Shown: positions 17,811 to 27,007 of the stretch, one piece after another
Numbering within the stretch: position 1 is the stretch's first letter
Layout of the letters: each line of letters opens with the position of its first letter
DNA from: DYRB01 sp963802205
Lineage (GTDB): Bacteria > Pseudomonadota > Gammaproteobacteria > Chromatiales > Chromatiaceae
Assembly: GCA_963802205.1 (NCBI GenBank)
Contig: CAWDHW010000016.1
Location: 111,050 to 175,049, forward strand
DNA: 64,000 nt
Direction: 5' to 3'
Made by a program: the position numbers and the translations under genes
The notes under the pieces: generated by a model
The model's database searches: none
Told to the model about the DNA's origin: nothing
The model's input: only the letters and a program-made list of their open reading frames with translations

Positions 17811-18977
17811 ATGGAAATCGGACCGCGCGAGATCCAAACCCCCTTCCGCCCCATCCCCCTGGATGTCCCGGAGGGGATGAAGCCCAACGAGTTCTTCAAC
17901 AGCACGGAGAACTTAAACGACCTGGTCCAGAACAACGGGCTGCTGCTCAACCGCGAGGACCTGCTGCTCTACCGCAAGGCCCTGGGGCACTCCAACGAGT
18001 TCGACTGCTCCATCATCTACAACACCTCCAAGTCCATTCTGAACCCGCTTGGGCGCCCGGTGCGCCGCACCCAGGTGCCGGAGGCCGTGCGACGGGTCTG
18101 GAACCGGATGAATCAGGTGATCATCGCCTGGATGGTGGAGCGCTATCCGGACCCCACGGAGACCCTGATCCTGGCCGGGGAGGCGAGCCTGGACGCGACC
18201 TGGCCCCTGACCTCCCCGGGTGTGCCGAGCATCCGTATGCTCCACAACCACTTCATGGTCTTCCCCATGGCGGGGCTGCGCTCGGCGGCCCTGGCAAACC
18301 CGGCCAACCCGAATCTGACCGATGGCGGCCAGCACAGCCTGTTCCAGGCGTATATGCGGGACGTCTACCGGGAGTTTTTCGCGCAGGCCCTGGATTTGCG
18401 AATTCTGCGCACGGTGCACACGGAGGAGTCACGCCTGGGGCTCACCGGCTACCCTGAGGGTCTGCCGTGCTGGGAGATCCAGGGCGGCGTGGATGCCCTG
18501 AAGGAGATCGCCTTCTGGCGTGAGTACGACGCCATCCTCAAGGGCTTTCTGGACTTCTACAGGACCTTCTTCTCCCAGGTCTCCACGCGCAACGCCCCGC
18601 CCCTGCCGGACCTGCATTTTCCGGGGCCTGTGGATGCGGTCCTGTTGTTCGACAACGACTTCCTCAAGACCGCGAAGAAGGTCCGCGATCACTGTATCAA
18701 GGACCCGGCCTATGCCAACTCCATCCGCTGGGAGCCCGCCTTCAAGCAGCTCATCTACCGCAACGACGACGGCAAGCTGCTGGTGACCATCAGCCAGAAC
18801 TCCATCGGCAACGCCATCACGGAGCTGCTGGGGGTGGTGGTGAAGCGGGTCCCGGATGCCGCCTCCTACGAGATCGCCGAGCCGGCGCTGGTCGAGCGCC
18901 TCCTGGATGTCCGCGCCCGACTCATCGAGGCGGACTTGGGCGATGGCATTGCCACGGCTTACTGGCCGGGGGGCTGA
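17811..18977 (+). CDS. conserved-looking protein of unknown function (388 aa)
   Basis: The ATG at 17811 is preceded by GGAGG at about 17797. No signal peptide or membrane helix, so probably cytosolic. I do not recognise the family. Visible features: an N-terminal FNSTENLNDLVQNNGLLLNREDLLLYRKALGHSNEFD segment rich in Asn, the motif MLHNHFMVFPM near residue 144, a Trp-rich central part, LHFPGPVDAVLLFDNDFLKTAKK, and a C-terminal ISQNSIGNAITELLG. The HNHF might be metal-binding. The composition is that of a folded enzyme-like protein, and codon use matches the neighbours. An upstream extension in frame to 17715 would run through the repeat and is unlikely. Confidence 0.75.
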   Translation: MEIGPREIQTPFRPIPLDVPEGMKPNEFFNSTENLNDLVQNNGLLLNREDLLLYRKALGHSNEFDCSIIYNTSKSILNPLGRPVRRTQVPEAVRRVWNRMNQVIIAWMVERYPDPTETLILAGEASLDATWPLTSPGVPSIRMLHNHFMVFPMAGLRSAALANPANPNLTDGGQHSLFQAYMRDVYREFFAQALDLRILRTVHTEESRLGLTGYPEGLPCWEIQGGVDALKEIAFWREYDAILKGFLDFYRTFFSQVSTRNAPPLPDLHFPGPVDAVLLFDNDFLKTAKKVRDHCIKDPAYANSIRWEPAFKQLIYRNDDGKLLVTISQNSIGNAITELLGVVVKRVPDAASYEIAEPALVERLLDVRARLIEADLGDGIATAYWPGG

Positions 18978-19134
18978 GGCCGGCCGACCGCTCTTGTTCA
19001 AGTTCTATCGCTTTATCATTGGGTTGAAGTGCCTTTCTCGACTTTTTTCTGCTACCTTATAGCTCCTTCCGGAATGCGGGATCGCCCCTTAACGACTCGC
19101 ACCCGGACCCAATACCCATCGGAGACCCCCTGCC

Positions 19135-20157
19135 ATGTCCTTCCTGCCGCGTGCCGCGCTTGCGGCCCTGGCCCTATCCACAGGCTTCAGCCTGGTTCTG
19201 TTCCTCCTCGGGTCGCTGCCCGGGGGCCGGCAGGCCGGGCCCCAAAGGGAGACCGATTCCGCTGCGGCTGCCACCGCCACCTCGACCGCCGCCCTCGGCC
19301 CGGCCGCCGCGCCTGGGACTGGCCGGACGGGTGATGTCACCGGCCAGGCCCTGGCGGATACGAGGGCCGTTCAGCGCCCAACCGCTCCGCCCCTCAACCT
19401 CGGCAAGGCGCCGGCCATTCGCTCCGACGCCGCCCTGGTGGTGGAGGAGGGTGGCACCGAGGTCCTGGCCAAGCACAGCCAGGCGATCAAGCCGATCGCC
19501 TCCATCACCAAGCTGATGACGGCCATGGTGGTGCTGGACTCCGGGGTGGACCTGGACCAGTACATCGAGATCACGCCCGCCGACCGCGACAACCTGCGCC
19601 ACAGTCGTTCGCGCATGCGCACCAACGCCGCGCGCCTGAGCCGGCGGGACATGCTGACGATTGCGCTCATGTCCTCGGAGAACCGCGCCGCCGCGGCCCT
19701 GGGGCGGACCACATTCGCAGACGGGACCCCGGCCTTCGTGGCGGCCATGAACCGCAAGGCCCAGTCTTTAGGGATGGCGGACACCCACTACGCCGACGCC
19801 TCCGGCCTGGACGGGGCAAACCGTTCCACCGCGGCGGACCTGGTCCGGCTGCTCCAGGCCGCCAGCGGCTATCCCTTGATCCGGGAGGCGACCACCCGCT
19901 CCGAACTGGACGTAAAGCCCTATGCCGGCGGCGGCACTCTACCCTATCGCAACACCAACCCCCTGGTGCGTAACGCCGACTGGCAGGTGGAACTGAGCAA
20001 GACGGGCTATGTGGACGAGGCCGGTCATTGCCTGGCCATGCAGGCGCAGATCGCCGGGCGGCGCTACTGGATAGTCCTGCTGGATTCCGCCGGTAAGCGG
20101 ACCCCTGTGGGCGATTCCAACCGGCTGCGCAAGTGGATTGAATCGGGACGAAGCTGA
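19135..20157 (+). CDS. pbpG: D-alanyl-D-alanine endopeptidase, PBP7 type
   Basis: A 340-residue protein with an N-terminal hydrophobic signal/anchor and a Pro/Ala-rich linker, then a peptidase S11 domain. Active-site motifs are in order: SITK at about 123 (SxxK, nucleophile), SEN at about 181 (SxN) and KTG at about 289. PBP7-type enzymes cut peptidoglycan cross-links in the periplasm. The domain ends just after KTG without the C-terminal membrane-anchor domain of DacA, which favours PbpG. It starts 157 bases after the previous gene and ends four bases before the hemolysin III-like gene. Confidence 0.9.
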   Translation: MSFLPRAALAALALSTGFSLVLFLLGSLPGGRQAGPQRETDSAAAATATSTAALGPAAAPGTGRTGDVTGQALADTRAVQRPTAPPLNLGKAPAIRSDAALVVEEGGTEVLAKHSQAIKPIASITKLMTAMVVLDSGVDLDQYIEITPADRDNLRHSRSRMRTNAARLSRRDMLTIALMSSENRAAAALGRTTFADGTPAFVAAMNRKAQSLGMADTHYADASGLDGANRSTAADLVRLLQAASGYPLIREATTRSELDVKPYAGGGTLPYRNTNPLVRNADWQVELSKTGYVDEAGHCLAMQAQIAGRRYWIVLLDSAGKRTPVGDSNRLRKWIESGRS

Positions 20158-20160
20158 TTC

Positions 20161-20775
20161 ATGTACAAGGGGGAGCGTTTCAACAGCATCACCCACCTGG
20201 TGGGGGCCGTCCTGGCCCTGGTGGGGGCCACGGTCATGGTGACCATCGCCGGGATGCAGGGCGGGGCGACGCGCATCGTCAGCTTCACGGTCTACGGCGC
20301 GACGCTCTTCCTGCTCTACCTCTTCTCGACCCTGTACCACAGCCTGAAGGGGCGGGCCAAGGAGGTCTTCCAGGTCCTCGACCACCACGCCATCTACCTG
20401 CTGATCGCCGGGACCTACACGCCCTTTACCCTGATCACCCTCAAAGGCGCCACCGGCTGGTGGCTGTTCGGGGCCGTGTGGGGGCTGGCCCTGGTGGGGA
20501 TTGTCCTGGACTCCCTGCCGCGCCGGGGCAGCCGGCTTTGGTCCCTGGTCATCTACCTGGGGATGGGCTGGCTCATCGTCTTCGCCCTGGGGCCCCTGAT
20601 CGCCGCCCTGCCTTCGGCGGGCTTCTGGTGGCTGGTCATCGGGGGCCTCTTCTATACGGTCGGGGTGATCTTCTACGTGTTGGACGACCGCTGGCCCTGG
20701 TGCCACGGGGTCTGGCACTTGTTCGTCCTGGCCGGCAGCATCAGCCATTACTTCGTCATCCTGCTCTATCTGTGA
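20161..20775 (+). CDS. hemolysin III family membrane protein (YqfA/PAQR-like)
   Basis: A 204-residue protein with about seven hydrophobic helices. The first helix region FNSITHLVGAVLALVGA, STLYHSLKG, LDHHAIYLLIAGTYTPFTL and WHLFVLAGSISHYF are the conserved His/Asp motifs of the HlyIII/PAQR family, thought to form a metal site within the membrane. Despite the name, most members are not haemolysins. It follows pbpG by only four bases and is likely co-transcribed. Confidence 0.9.
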   Translation: MYKGERFNSITHLVGAVLALVGATVMVTIAGMQGGATRIVSFTVYGATLFLLYLFSTLYHSLKGRAKEVFQVLDHHAIYLLIAGTYTPFTLITLKGATGWWLFGAVWGLALVGIVLDSLPRRGSRLWSLVIYLGMGWLIVFALGPLIAALPSAGFWWLVIGGLFYTVGVIFYVLDDRWPWCHGVWHLFVLAGSISHYFVILLYL

Positions 20776-20968
20776 ACGCAGATTCGGACCAAGCGCTGAT
20801 GCCGGCGCGGCAGATGATCCGAGCGAGGCCCACCCACCTTGGAGCTAGGCCCACGGGTGCGGAACGTCCGTAGAAGAGGTCAATCCAGAGCATCTGCGCT
20901 CGCCTCCGTTACCAGCCGGCTGAATCCGTCGTCATACGCCATGCTTCTGCACCAGCCGGTTGCCCGAC

Positions 20969-23900
20969 CTAAGGCAAACCGCCATCTCCGGGCTGCGCCT
21001 GCCTGGCATCCTCGATGGATATGCGCAACGGCCCGTGCGTGTCCAGGTGCAGATCTCTCTGCGGGAAGGCGATGACGATACCCGCCTGTGCAAACTTGCG
21101 GTTGATCGCCTTGTGCAGGTCCGTGGTGGTCGCGATCCGGTAATCGAGGTCGTCGATGTAGGCGCGCAAGATGAGGGTGAGGGAATTGTCGCCAAACCCC
21201 TCGAAACACAGGACCGGCTTGGGGTCATCGAGCACGTGCTCGTGCTCCTCTGCCGCCTCTCTCATCAGGGCGTGGGCCTTCTCGACATCGGTCCCGTAGG
21301 CCACCCCCACGACGACCTTGACGCGGATGACCTGGTCCGATAGGGACCAGTTGAGCAGCCGGCCGGTGATGAACTCCTTGTTCGGGACCAGGAGTTCCTT
21401 GCGGTCCAGGTTGCGGATGGTGGTGGCGCGAATGCGGATCTTGGTGACCACGCCGTCGGTATCGCCAACGGTAACCATGTCGCCAACCCGCACCGGCCGC
21501 TCGAACAGGATGATCAACCCGCTGATGAAGTTTGCGACGATCTCCTGCAGGCCGAAGCCGATGCCCACCCCCAGCGCGGCCACCAGCCACTGGAGCTCGG
21601 ACCACTGGGCGCCGAGGGTGTTGAGCGCCAACAAAATCCCTATGGCGACAATGGCATAGGTCGTGAGGGTCGTGACGGTGTAGCGGCTGCCGGACGCCAT
21701 GGCAGAGTGCCCCGCCAGGATCATGTCCAGCACAGCTGGCAGTCGTTTGGCGAGCACCACCATGGCGGTGAGGTAGATCAGCGCGAGGCCGAGGTTCGCC
21801 AGGGTGATTGGCAGGCGTCGCTCCCCCCCGTCAACGGTTGCCGTGTAGTGCCAGAGCGTCACCTGTTTCAGGATCTCCAATGCCGGAAACACATCGGCCC
21901 AGATGAGGTAGAGCACCATGAACGCGACGAAGGTGACCGCAATCTTCAGCAACTCCCGGCTGTCGTCCGTTACCGCATCGAGGTCGAGATCGGCATACTC
22001 AAACCGTGAAGAGGTGTCCCTTTGATCTGACCCTGCCGTCTCGCGACCGGCGAGGGCCGCCAGTCGATGTTCCGTCGCCGCCCGCCGGGCCAGACGCCAG
22101 TGCGTGAGTGCCAGCCAACGCCGAGCGAGGGCGTGGAGTAGCACCAGGCCGACGATCATCCATAGGGTGGCTATAAAGGCCCGCGCAATGATCACTGCGG
22201 AGTAGACATAGCCGGTCAGAATCAAGGCCAGCACCACGAGGGGAAGGGCGGCGAGGAGTGGGAACCAAAAGGCCTGGGCACGCAGGAGTGAGGTCCTGTC
22301 GGATCGAAGCGGCCCGCGCACCAGCACGCCCCGTTTGGGGTGGAAAACGCGGTACAGAAAGACGGCGAACCCGACGGTAGAGACCAGCAGCGCAAGCCGT
22401 GTGACGACCCCTCCGGTGCCGACCTGGTTCAGGTCCATGGACAGCCGTGCGATAAATTTCGCTGGGACAGAGATCCAGATGAGCCAACCCAGCTCCGTCC
22501 TCAGTTGCCGCACGCTGGTCTCCGGCCAGCGGAAATGGGCGATGGCCAGGCCCGATGGCAGACACGCCACGCGTAAGGCCAGAAGGCCCCAGAGCGCCAG
22601 CGCGCCGTGAAACAGGGTGAGACCCACCGCGTGGGACAGCTCGGTGCCCTGTCCTGCGGCCTGGAGCTGCCAGCCCGTTACGCCTATGAGCAGGGGCAGT
22701 GGTGCTGCCGTTACCAGCGACAGGGTCAGGGCGTGCAGGGTATCCGTGAAGTGGTCGTTGGTCGGATTGCCTACCCGCGCCGATGTGCCCTCGATCAACG
22801 CGATCAGCGTGCGGCGCTTCCACATCAGGGCGGCGGACAAGACCAGGGTTAGCCAGAAGGCCGGCGATCCCGCGACCTGATGGCGAATGGCAAGGCTCAG
22901 CTCCGACCAGCGCGCCGGCGAGAACAGCAACCGGACCTCTCGCGGCAGGGTTGCGAGGTCTTCCAGATGGGTTTTTGTACCTGTATCGAGCCAGAACAGG
23001 TTTCCCTTGAGAAAGTCATCGTAGGCGTGTGCCGCCTCCAGCATCTGGCCCTCGGCAGCCTGAAGCCTGCGCAGGCGATCGAGATAGTACCCTTGAGCCT
23101 CGAGTTGTTCGCTGAGCAGACGCTGCCGCTGCGCCACCAGCGCGCGGAGCTTGTCCCGCGTGTCGGGCGCATGCGCGGCGGGAAGCTTGGCCTCGAACTC
23201 GGCGACGGTACGGTCCAGGTCGGCGATGCGCGCCACCTCGTCAAGGTGGCGTAGACGACTCAGGTTGAGCGCAGCGATCTGCCCCTCTATGGCGTTCGCC
23301 TTGCGGGCGTATACCTTGAGGTCTGGCAGCGCCTCACGATGTTCGAGCAAGAGTTGGCCTAGCCCTGGGGTGAGGCCGCTGATCTCCCTGGCCGCCCGTT
23401 CCCGCTTGTAATCCGCGTTGATCCGAGCAGCCAGGCGCTCCGCATAGGCCTGGTCCTCGTCCATCGCGTCGAGGCGCGCGGCGATGGTATTGAGATCACC
23501 GGTGAGTTCGGCGTTCTGCTCGGCAAGCCGAACCAACACGGGGTCCGACCCGGCAATCGCGAGCAGCATGGCCTGAGCCGCGGTCTTTGCCCGGGCTGCC
23601 TCGATTGCACGCTGGGCGTTGACCAGCTCCTTCAGTGCATCTACCCGCTTTCCGACCAGGTCGGCGCTGGCCGCTTCCTCGTCTCGCTTGGCCGCCAGCA
23701 GGTCCAAACGCATCGGCAGGCTGAGAAGCTCCTGATCGAGGGCCTTGATCTCGGTGCTCAGCGCCAGGTATCCGGTCTCCATGGCCCAACGCTTTGCCTG
23801 GATCAACGACAGCCCGCCGTCGCCTGCAAGCTCGGCCTGGAGCGCGGCAGCAATGGCCTCCTGCTGCTCCTGGGCCTCCGCGAGCCGCTGGCTGATCGCC

Positions 23901-24385
23901 GCCGGTCTGTTCTCGAGGTAGGTCAGTTGGCGCCCGAGATCGGCGCGCCGGGCATTCGCCGCGGCCAACTCGGCTCCCGCCTTCTTGAGTTGCAGATCGA
24001 GCTGTTCGCGTGGCGTCTCCAGGTTGACCTCCGGGATTGCCGGCCCGTCGCCACCCTTGGCCGCGGCGATCCGCTCGCGGATGCGCTGCGCCTCCTCCAG
24101 CCCCGTTCGGGCCGCTTCCTCGAAGGCGGTAGCCCTCGCGTTATCGGCACTTACCTCTTTGAGGTTGCTCAACGCCTCACGGTATAAGGCGACGAGCTTG
24201 ATCCTCGCCTCCGCTTGCAGATCCGGATTGGCCTCGGCCTCAGTGATCCTGGCAACAATGACCTCAGCGCTCACCAGCGTCGGGGCCAAAGCGGTTTGGT
24301 TGTCGCCCAGCGCGGCGGATGCGGTCTGCGCCACTGCAAGCCACAGGGTCCATACCATCAAGTGGAACAGTAGGCTATCTGTCAT
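20969..24385 (-). CDS. mscK: large MscS-family mechanosensitive channel (MscK/KefA type)
   Basis: An 1138-residue protein: signal peptide, about 450 residues of periplasmic coiled-coil (KEVSADNARATAFEEAA, ELAAANARRADLGRQL, repeated Ala/Glu/Arg heptads), a block of about eight transmembrane segments, then the MscS pore and beta domain near the C-terminus (VGIGFGLQEIVANFISGLIIL, ERPVRVGDMVTVGD, RATTIRNLDRKELLVPN). Length and order match MscK, which opens on membrane tension and protects against hypo-osmotic shock. It is convergent with the hemolysin III gene; the 193 bases between them show nothing distinct. Confidence 0.93.
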   Translation of the reverse strand: MTDSLLFHLMVWTLWLAVAQTASAALGDNQTALAPTLVSAEVIVARITEAEANPDLQAEARIKLVALYREALSNLKEVSADNARATAFEEAARTGLEEAQRIRERIAAAKGGDGPAIPEVNLETPREQLDLQLKKAGAELAAANARRADLGRQLTYLENRPAAISQRLAEAQEQQEAIAAALQAELAGDGGLSLIQAKRWAMETGYLALSTEIKALDQELLSLPMRLDLLAAKRDEEAASADLVGKRVDALKELVNAQRAIEAARAKTAAQAMLLAIAGSDPVLVRLAEQNAELTGDLNTIAARLDAMDEDQAYAERLAARINADYKRERAAREISGLTPGLGQLLLEHREALPDLKVYARKANAIEGQIAALNLSRLRHLDEVARIADLDRTVAEFEAKLPAAHAPDTRDKLRALVAQRQRLLSEQLEAQGYYLDRLRRLQAAEGQMLEAAHAYDDFLKGNLFWLDTGTKTHLEDLATLPREVRLLFSPARWSELSLAIRHQVAGSPAFWLTLVLSAALMWKRRTLIALIEGTSARVGNPTNDHFTDTLHALTLSLVTAAPLPLLIGVTGWQLQAAGQGTELSHAVGLTLFHGALALWGLLALRVACLPSGLAIAHFRWPETSVRQLRTELGWLIWISVPAKFIARLSMDLNQVGTGGVVTRLALLVSTVGFAVFLYRVFHPKRGVLVRGPLRSDRTSLLRAQAFWFPLLAALPLVVLALILTGYVYSAVIIARAFIATLWMIVGLVLLHALARRWLALTHWRLARRAATEHRLAALAGRETAGSDQRDTSSRFEYADLDLDAVTDDSRELLKIAVTFVAFMVLYLIWADVFPALEILKQVTLWHYTATVDGGERRLPITLANLGLALIYLTAMVVLAKRLPAVLDMILAGHSAMASGSRYTVTTLTTYAIVAIGILLALNTLGAQWSELQWLVAALGVGIGFGLQEIVANFISGLIILFERPVRVGDMVTVGDTDGVVTKIRIRATTIRNLDRKELLVPNKEFITGRLLNWSLSDQVIRVKVVVGVAYGTDVEKAHALMREAAEEHEHVLDDPKPVLCFEGFGDNSLTLILRAYIDDLDYRIATTTDLHKAINRKFAQAGIVIAFPQRDLHLDTHGPLRISIEDARQAQPGDGGLP

Positions 24386-24706
24386 GGCGAAGCGCGGTGG
24401 GACCTAGGATTCGGTGGCAATAGGCGCGCATCGGTCGGCATGCTTACCCGACCCGGGGCTTATCGCCGTAGTCATCGCGCCCCGTAGGGGTGCCTGTGAT
24501 GGCATATCGCATATCCTAATCCCTCGCAAAGAAGCCAGACCTTGCCGGGGCCTGGTCCGGACCGACCCGACCGCTGTGTGGCAGTCTACCCAAGTTGCCA
24601 TGCCTTGGGGCGACCGACGGGACCCTACACCACCCGGGGTGGCAGCGCCGGGCGGGCCGGACCCTGTATGATCGGGCCCCCGACACCTGGCACCGGAGCC
24701 GAACCC
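24386..24706. other. intergenic region between divergent mscK and the phospholipid operon
   Basis: About 320 bases that must hold promoters for both directions. I see no convincing sigma-70 pair, RNA gene or repeat. A small direct repeat CATATCGCATATC lies near 24504. An upstream extension of the next ORF (from 24542) is open but Pro/Arg-rich and not convincing. Confidence 0.4.
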
Positions 24707-25351
24707 ATGCCTACCGCCGCCCGCCGTCCCCTCACGACCCGCGACGCACGCTGGGCCCGTGCCCTGGCGACCTGGCTCGCCAACCGTCGCGTCCCGCCCA
24801 ACGGAATCTCGTTGGCGAGCCTGGGCTTTGCCGCAGCCGGCGCCCTGGCGATGCTCGCCGCACCCGCGGCCCCGACGGGCGGGCGCGCCGCGCTGTTTGT
24901 CCTGGCCGCCGCCTGTATCCAGTTGCGCCTGCTGTGCAACATGCTGGACGGCATGGTGGCGGTGGAGGGGGGGCTGGGGTCGCGGGCCGGTGACCTTTAC
25001 AACGAGTTGCCGGACCGCATCGCCGACCCACTCCTGATCGTCCCCGCCGGCTATGCTACCGGCTTTGCACTGGGCCCGGAACTGGGCTGGATCGCCGGGC
25101 TGCTCGCACTGCTGACGGCCTATATCCGCTCCCTGGGCGGTAATGCCGGGCTGCCCCAGTCCTTCGTCGGGCCCATGGCCAAGCCCCACCGTATGGCGAC
25201 CATGACCGCGGGCCTGCTACTCGCCGCCCTGACGGTGCCCCTGGGGTGGGACGGCCGAGTCCTGCTGGTCGCCCTGTTGGTGGTCGCCATTGGGGCCATG
25301 ATCACGGCCGGGCGACGCACCGCGGCCATCCTTCGCGCCCTGGAGGGGTGA
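24707..25351 (+). CDS. CDP-alcohol phosphatidyltransferase-like membrane protein (YnbA-like)
   Basis: A 214-residue protein with about five helices and a CDP-alcohol phosphatidyltransferase core. The canonical motif D-x2-DG-x2-AR-x8-G-x3-D-x3-D appears here as NMLDGMVAV, then G, N in DLYNELPD and the final D. So two metal-binding aspartates are Asn and the Arg is Val. My recollection is that the E. coli YnbA branch also carries Asn at such places, which would make this a subfamily trait. It would join a CDP-linked lipid head to an alcohol. The stop overlaps the next ATG (TGATG). An ATG at 24668 is also in frame. Confidence 0.8.
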   Translation: MPTAARRPLTTRDARWARALATWLANRRVPPNGISLASLGFAAAGALAMLAAPAAPTGGRAALFVLAAACIQLRLLCNMLDGMVAVEGGLGSRAGDLYNELPDRIADPLLIVPAGYATGFALGPELGWIAGLLALLTAYIRSLGGNAGLPQSFVGPMAKPHRMATMTAGLLLAALTVPLGWDGRVLLVALLVVAIGAMITAGRRTAAILRALEG

Positions 25352-26001
25352 TGGACAAGGCCATCGAACCGCGCCCGCGGCCCTGGACAGTCGCCCTGGC
25401 GGGGGCCGCCCTGGTGACCTTGACCCGGCTCGTCACCGGGGCCCAGGCGCGCTGGGTGGGCTCGGCCCCAACCGCCGCCCAGCGGGTCTACTTCGCCAAT
25501 CACTCGTCCCACCTGGACGCATTGGTCCTGTGGGCGGCGCTGCCGCCCGAGTTGCGCGGCCGCACTCGCCCGGTCGCGGCGGCGGATTACTGGGACAGGC
25601 CCGGGGTGCGCGGCTGGATCGCGCGGAACCTGCTCGATGCCGTGCTGGTGGACCGTTCCAGCGCCAAGGGCGGGCGCGAGGCCCTGGAGCGACTGACCGG
25701 CGCCCTGGCCGAAGGGGCCTCCCTGATCCTGTTCCCCGAGGGCACCCGGGGCGATGGCGTCACCATCGGGGAGTTGAAGCCCGGGCTCTACTTCGTTGCC
25801 AAGGAGCGCCCGGACATCGAACTGGTCCCGGTCTATCTACAAAACCTGTGCCGCATCCTGCCCAAGGGTGAAATCCTGCCCGTCCCGCTGCTGGGCAGTT
25901 CGACCTTCGGGCCCCCGCTGCGGCTCAATCCCGGCGAGACCCGCCAGGACTTTCTGGTACGGGCGCGCGACGCCCTGGTGACGCTGGGGGGACAGCCATG
26001 A
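25351..26001 (+). CDS. 1-acyl-glycerol-3-phosphate acyltransferase (PlsC family)
   Basis: A 216-residue acyltransferase with the catalytic HX4D box in NHSSHLDAL and the glycerol-phosphate-binding FPEGTRGDG motif, about 80 residues apart as usual. It would acylate lysophosphatidate to phosphatidate at the inner membrane. An N-terminal hydrophobic stretch anchors it. The ATG overlaps the stop of the upstream gene and its own end overlaps the next start, so the three lipid genes are translationally coupled. Confidence 0.9.
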   Translation: MDKAIEPRPRPWTVALAGAALVTLTRLVTGAQARWVGSAPTAAQRVYFANHSSHLDALVLWAALPPELRGRTRPVAAADYWDRPGVRGWIARNLLDAVLVDRSSAKGGREALERLTGALAEGASLILFPEGTRGDGVTIGELKPGLYFVAKERPDIELVPVYLQNLCRILPKGEILPVPLLGSSTFGPPLRLNPGETRQDFLVRARDALVTLGGQP

Positions 26002-26945
26002 ATATCGCCTGGGACCCGCAACTCCTGACGTTGTTGGGGGGTATTGCGATCTTGCTGGTGCTCTCCAGCGGCATCGCCATGGTGCTGGAGCGTCGGGTGC
26101 AGACGCCGGAGGGACTCCTGGTGGTCGCAAACCTGAGCGCACGGATCCGTGCCTGGTGGGTCATGACGGCGGTCTTCGTGGCGGCGCTGGCCACCGGGGG
26201 GATCGGCTCCGTCATCCTGTTCGGACTGACCTCTTTCATCGCCCTGCGGGAGTTCATCACCCTGACCCCGACCCGGCGCGCCGACCACCGTACCCTGTTC
26301 TGGGCCTTTTTCGTCTTTGTGCCCATCCAGTACTACCTGGTGGCGATCCATTGGTACGGGCTCTTCGTCATCTTCATCCCGGTCTATGCGTTTCTGTTTG
26401 TGCCGGTGCGCAGCGTGCTCGCCGGGGACACAGAGGACTTTCTGGCGCGCACCGCCAAGATCCAGTGGGGGCTCATGGTCGCCGTCTATTGCGTGAGCCA
26501 TGCCCCGGCCCTGCTCATGCTCCAGATCCCGGGCTTCGAGGGTGAGAATGCCAAGCTCCTGCTGTATCTCATTGTGGTGGTGCAGTTGAGCGATGTCCTA
26601 CAGTATGTCTTCGGGAAGACGCTGGGCCGGCACAAGATTGTCCCCAAGGTCAGCCCCAACAAGACCTGGGAGGGTGCCGTCGGGGGTATCGGCTCCGCCA
26701 CCCTGATCGGTGCCCTGCTGTGGTGGGCCACCCCCTTCTCACCCTGGGCGGCGGCGGGGATCGCGCTCGTCATCAACCTGGCTGGGTTCGCCGGGGGCCT
26801 GTGTATGTCCGCCATCAAGCGCGACCGCGGCATCAAGGACTTCGGCAGCCTGATCCAGGGCCACGGCGGGGTCATGGACCGCATCGACTCCCTTTGCTTT
26901 GCCGCGCCGCTGTTCTTCCATGTGGTTCGCTACTACTACACCTGA
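25998..26945 (+). CDS. phosphatidate cytidylyltransferase (CdsA/YnbB-like)
   Basis: A 315-residue protein with about eight membrane helices. The C-terminal CTP-transferase signature is clear: VSPNKTWEGAVGGIGSA, then SAIKRDRGIKDFGSLIQGHGGVMDRIDSL with its conserved Lys, Asp and His-Gly-Gly. It makes CDP-diacylglycerol from phosphatidate and CTP. With the upstream acyltransferase and CDP-alcohol transferase it forms a three-step lipid pathway in the order YnbA-PlsC-YnbB, probably paralogous to the housekeeping genes. Confidence 0.92.
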   Translation: MNIAWDPQLLTLLGGIAILLVLSSGIAMVLERRVQTPEGLLVVANLSARIRAWWVMTAVFVAALATGGIGSVILFGLTSFIALREFITLTPTRRADHRTLFWAFFVFVPIQYYLVAIHWYGLFVIFIPVYAFLFVPVRSVLAGDTEDFLARTAKIQWGLMVAVYCVSHAPALLMLQIPGFEGENAKLLLYLIVVVQLSDVLQYVFGKTLGRHKIVPKVSPNKTWEGAVGGIGSATLIGALLWWATPFSPWAAAGIALVINLAGFAGGLCMSAIKRDRGIKDFGSLIQGHGGVMDRIDSLCFAAPLFFHVVRYYYT

Positions 26946-27007
26946 GCGTCCATCCGGCGCCGGTGTCGGTTCCCGCCGGGCCTCGGGCCTGGGCCTGCTG
27001 AACCGCC

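Noticed and set aside
24542..24706. N-terminal extension of the CDP-alcohol transferase gene
   Set aside because: The extra 55 codons are Pro/Arg-rich and lie in the promoter region; the ATG at 24707 or 24668 is more plausible.
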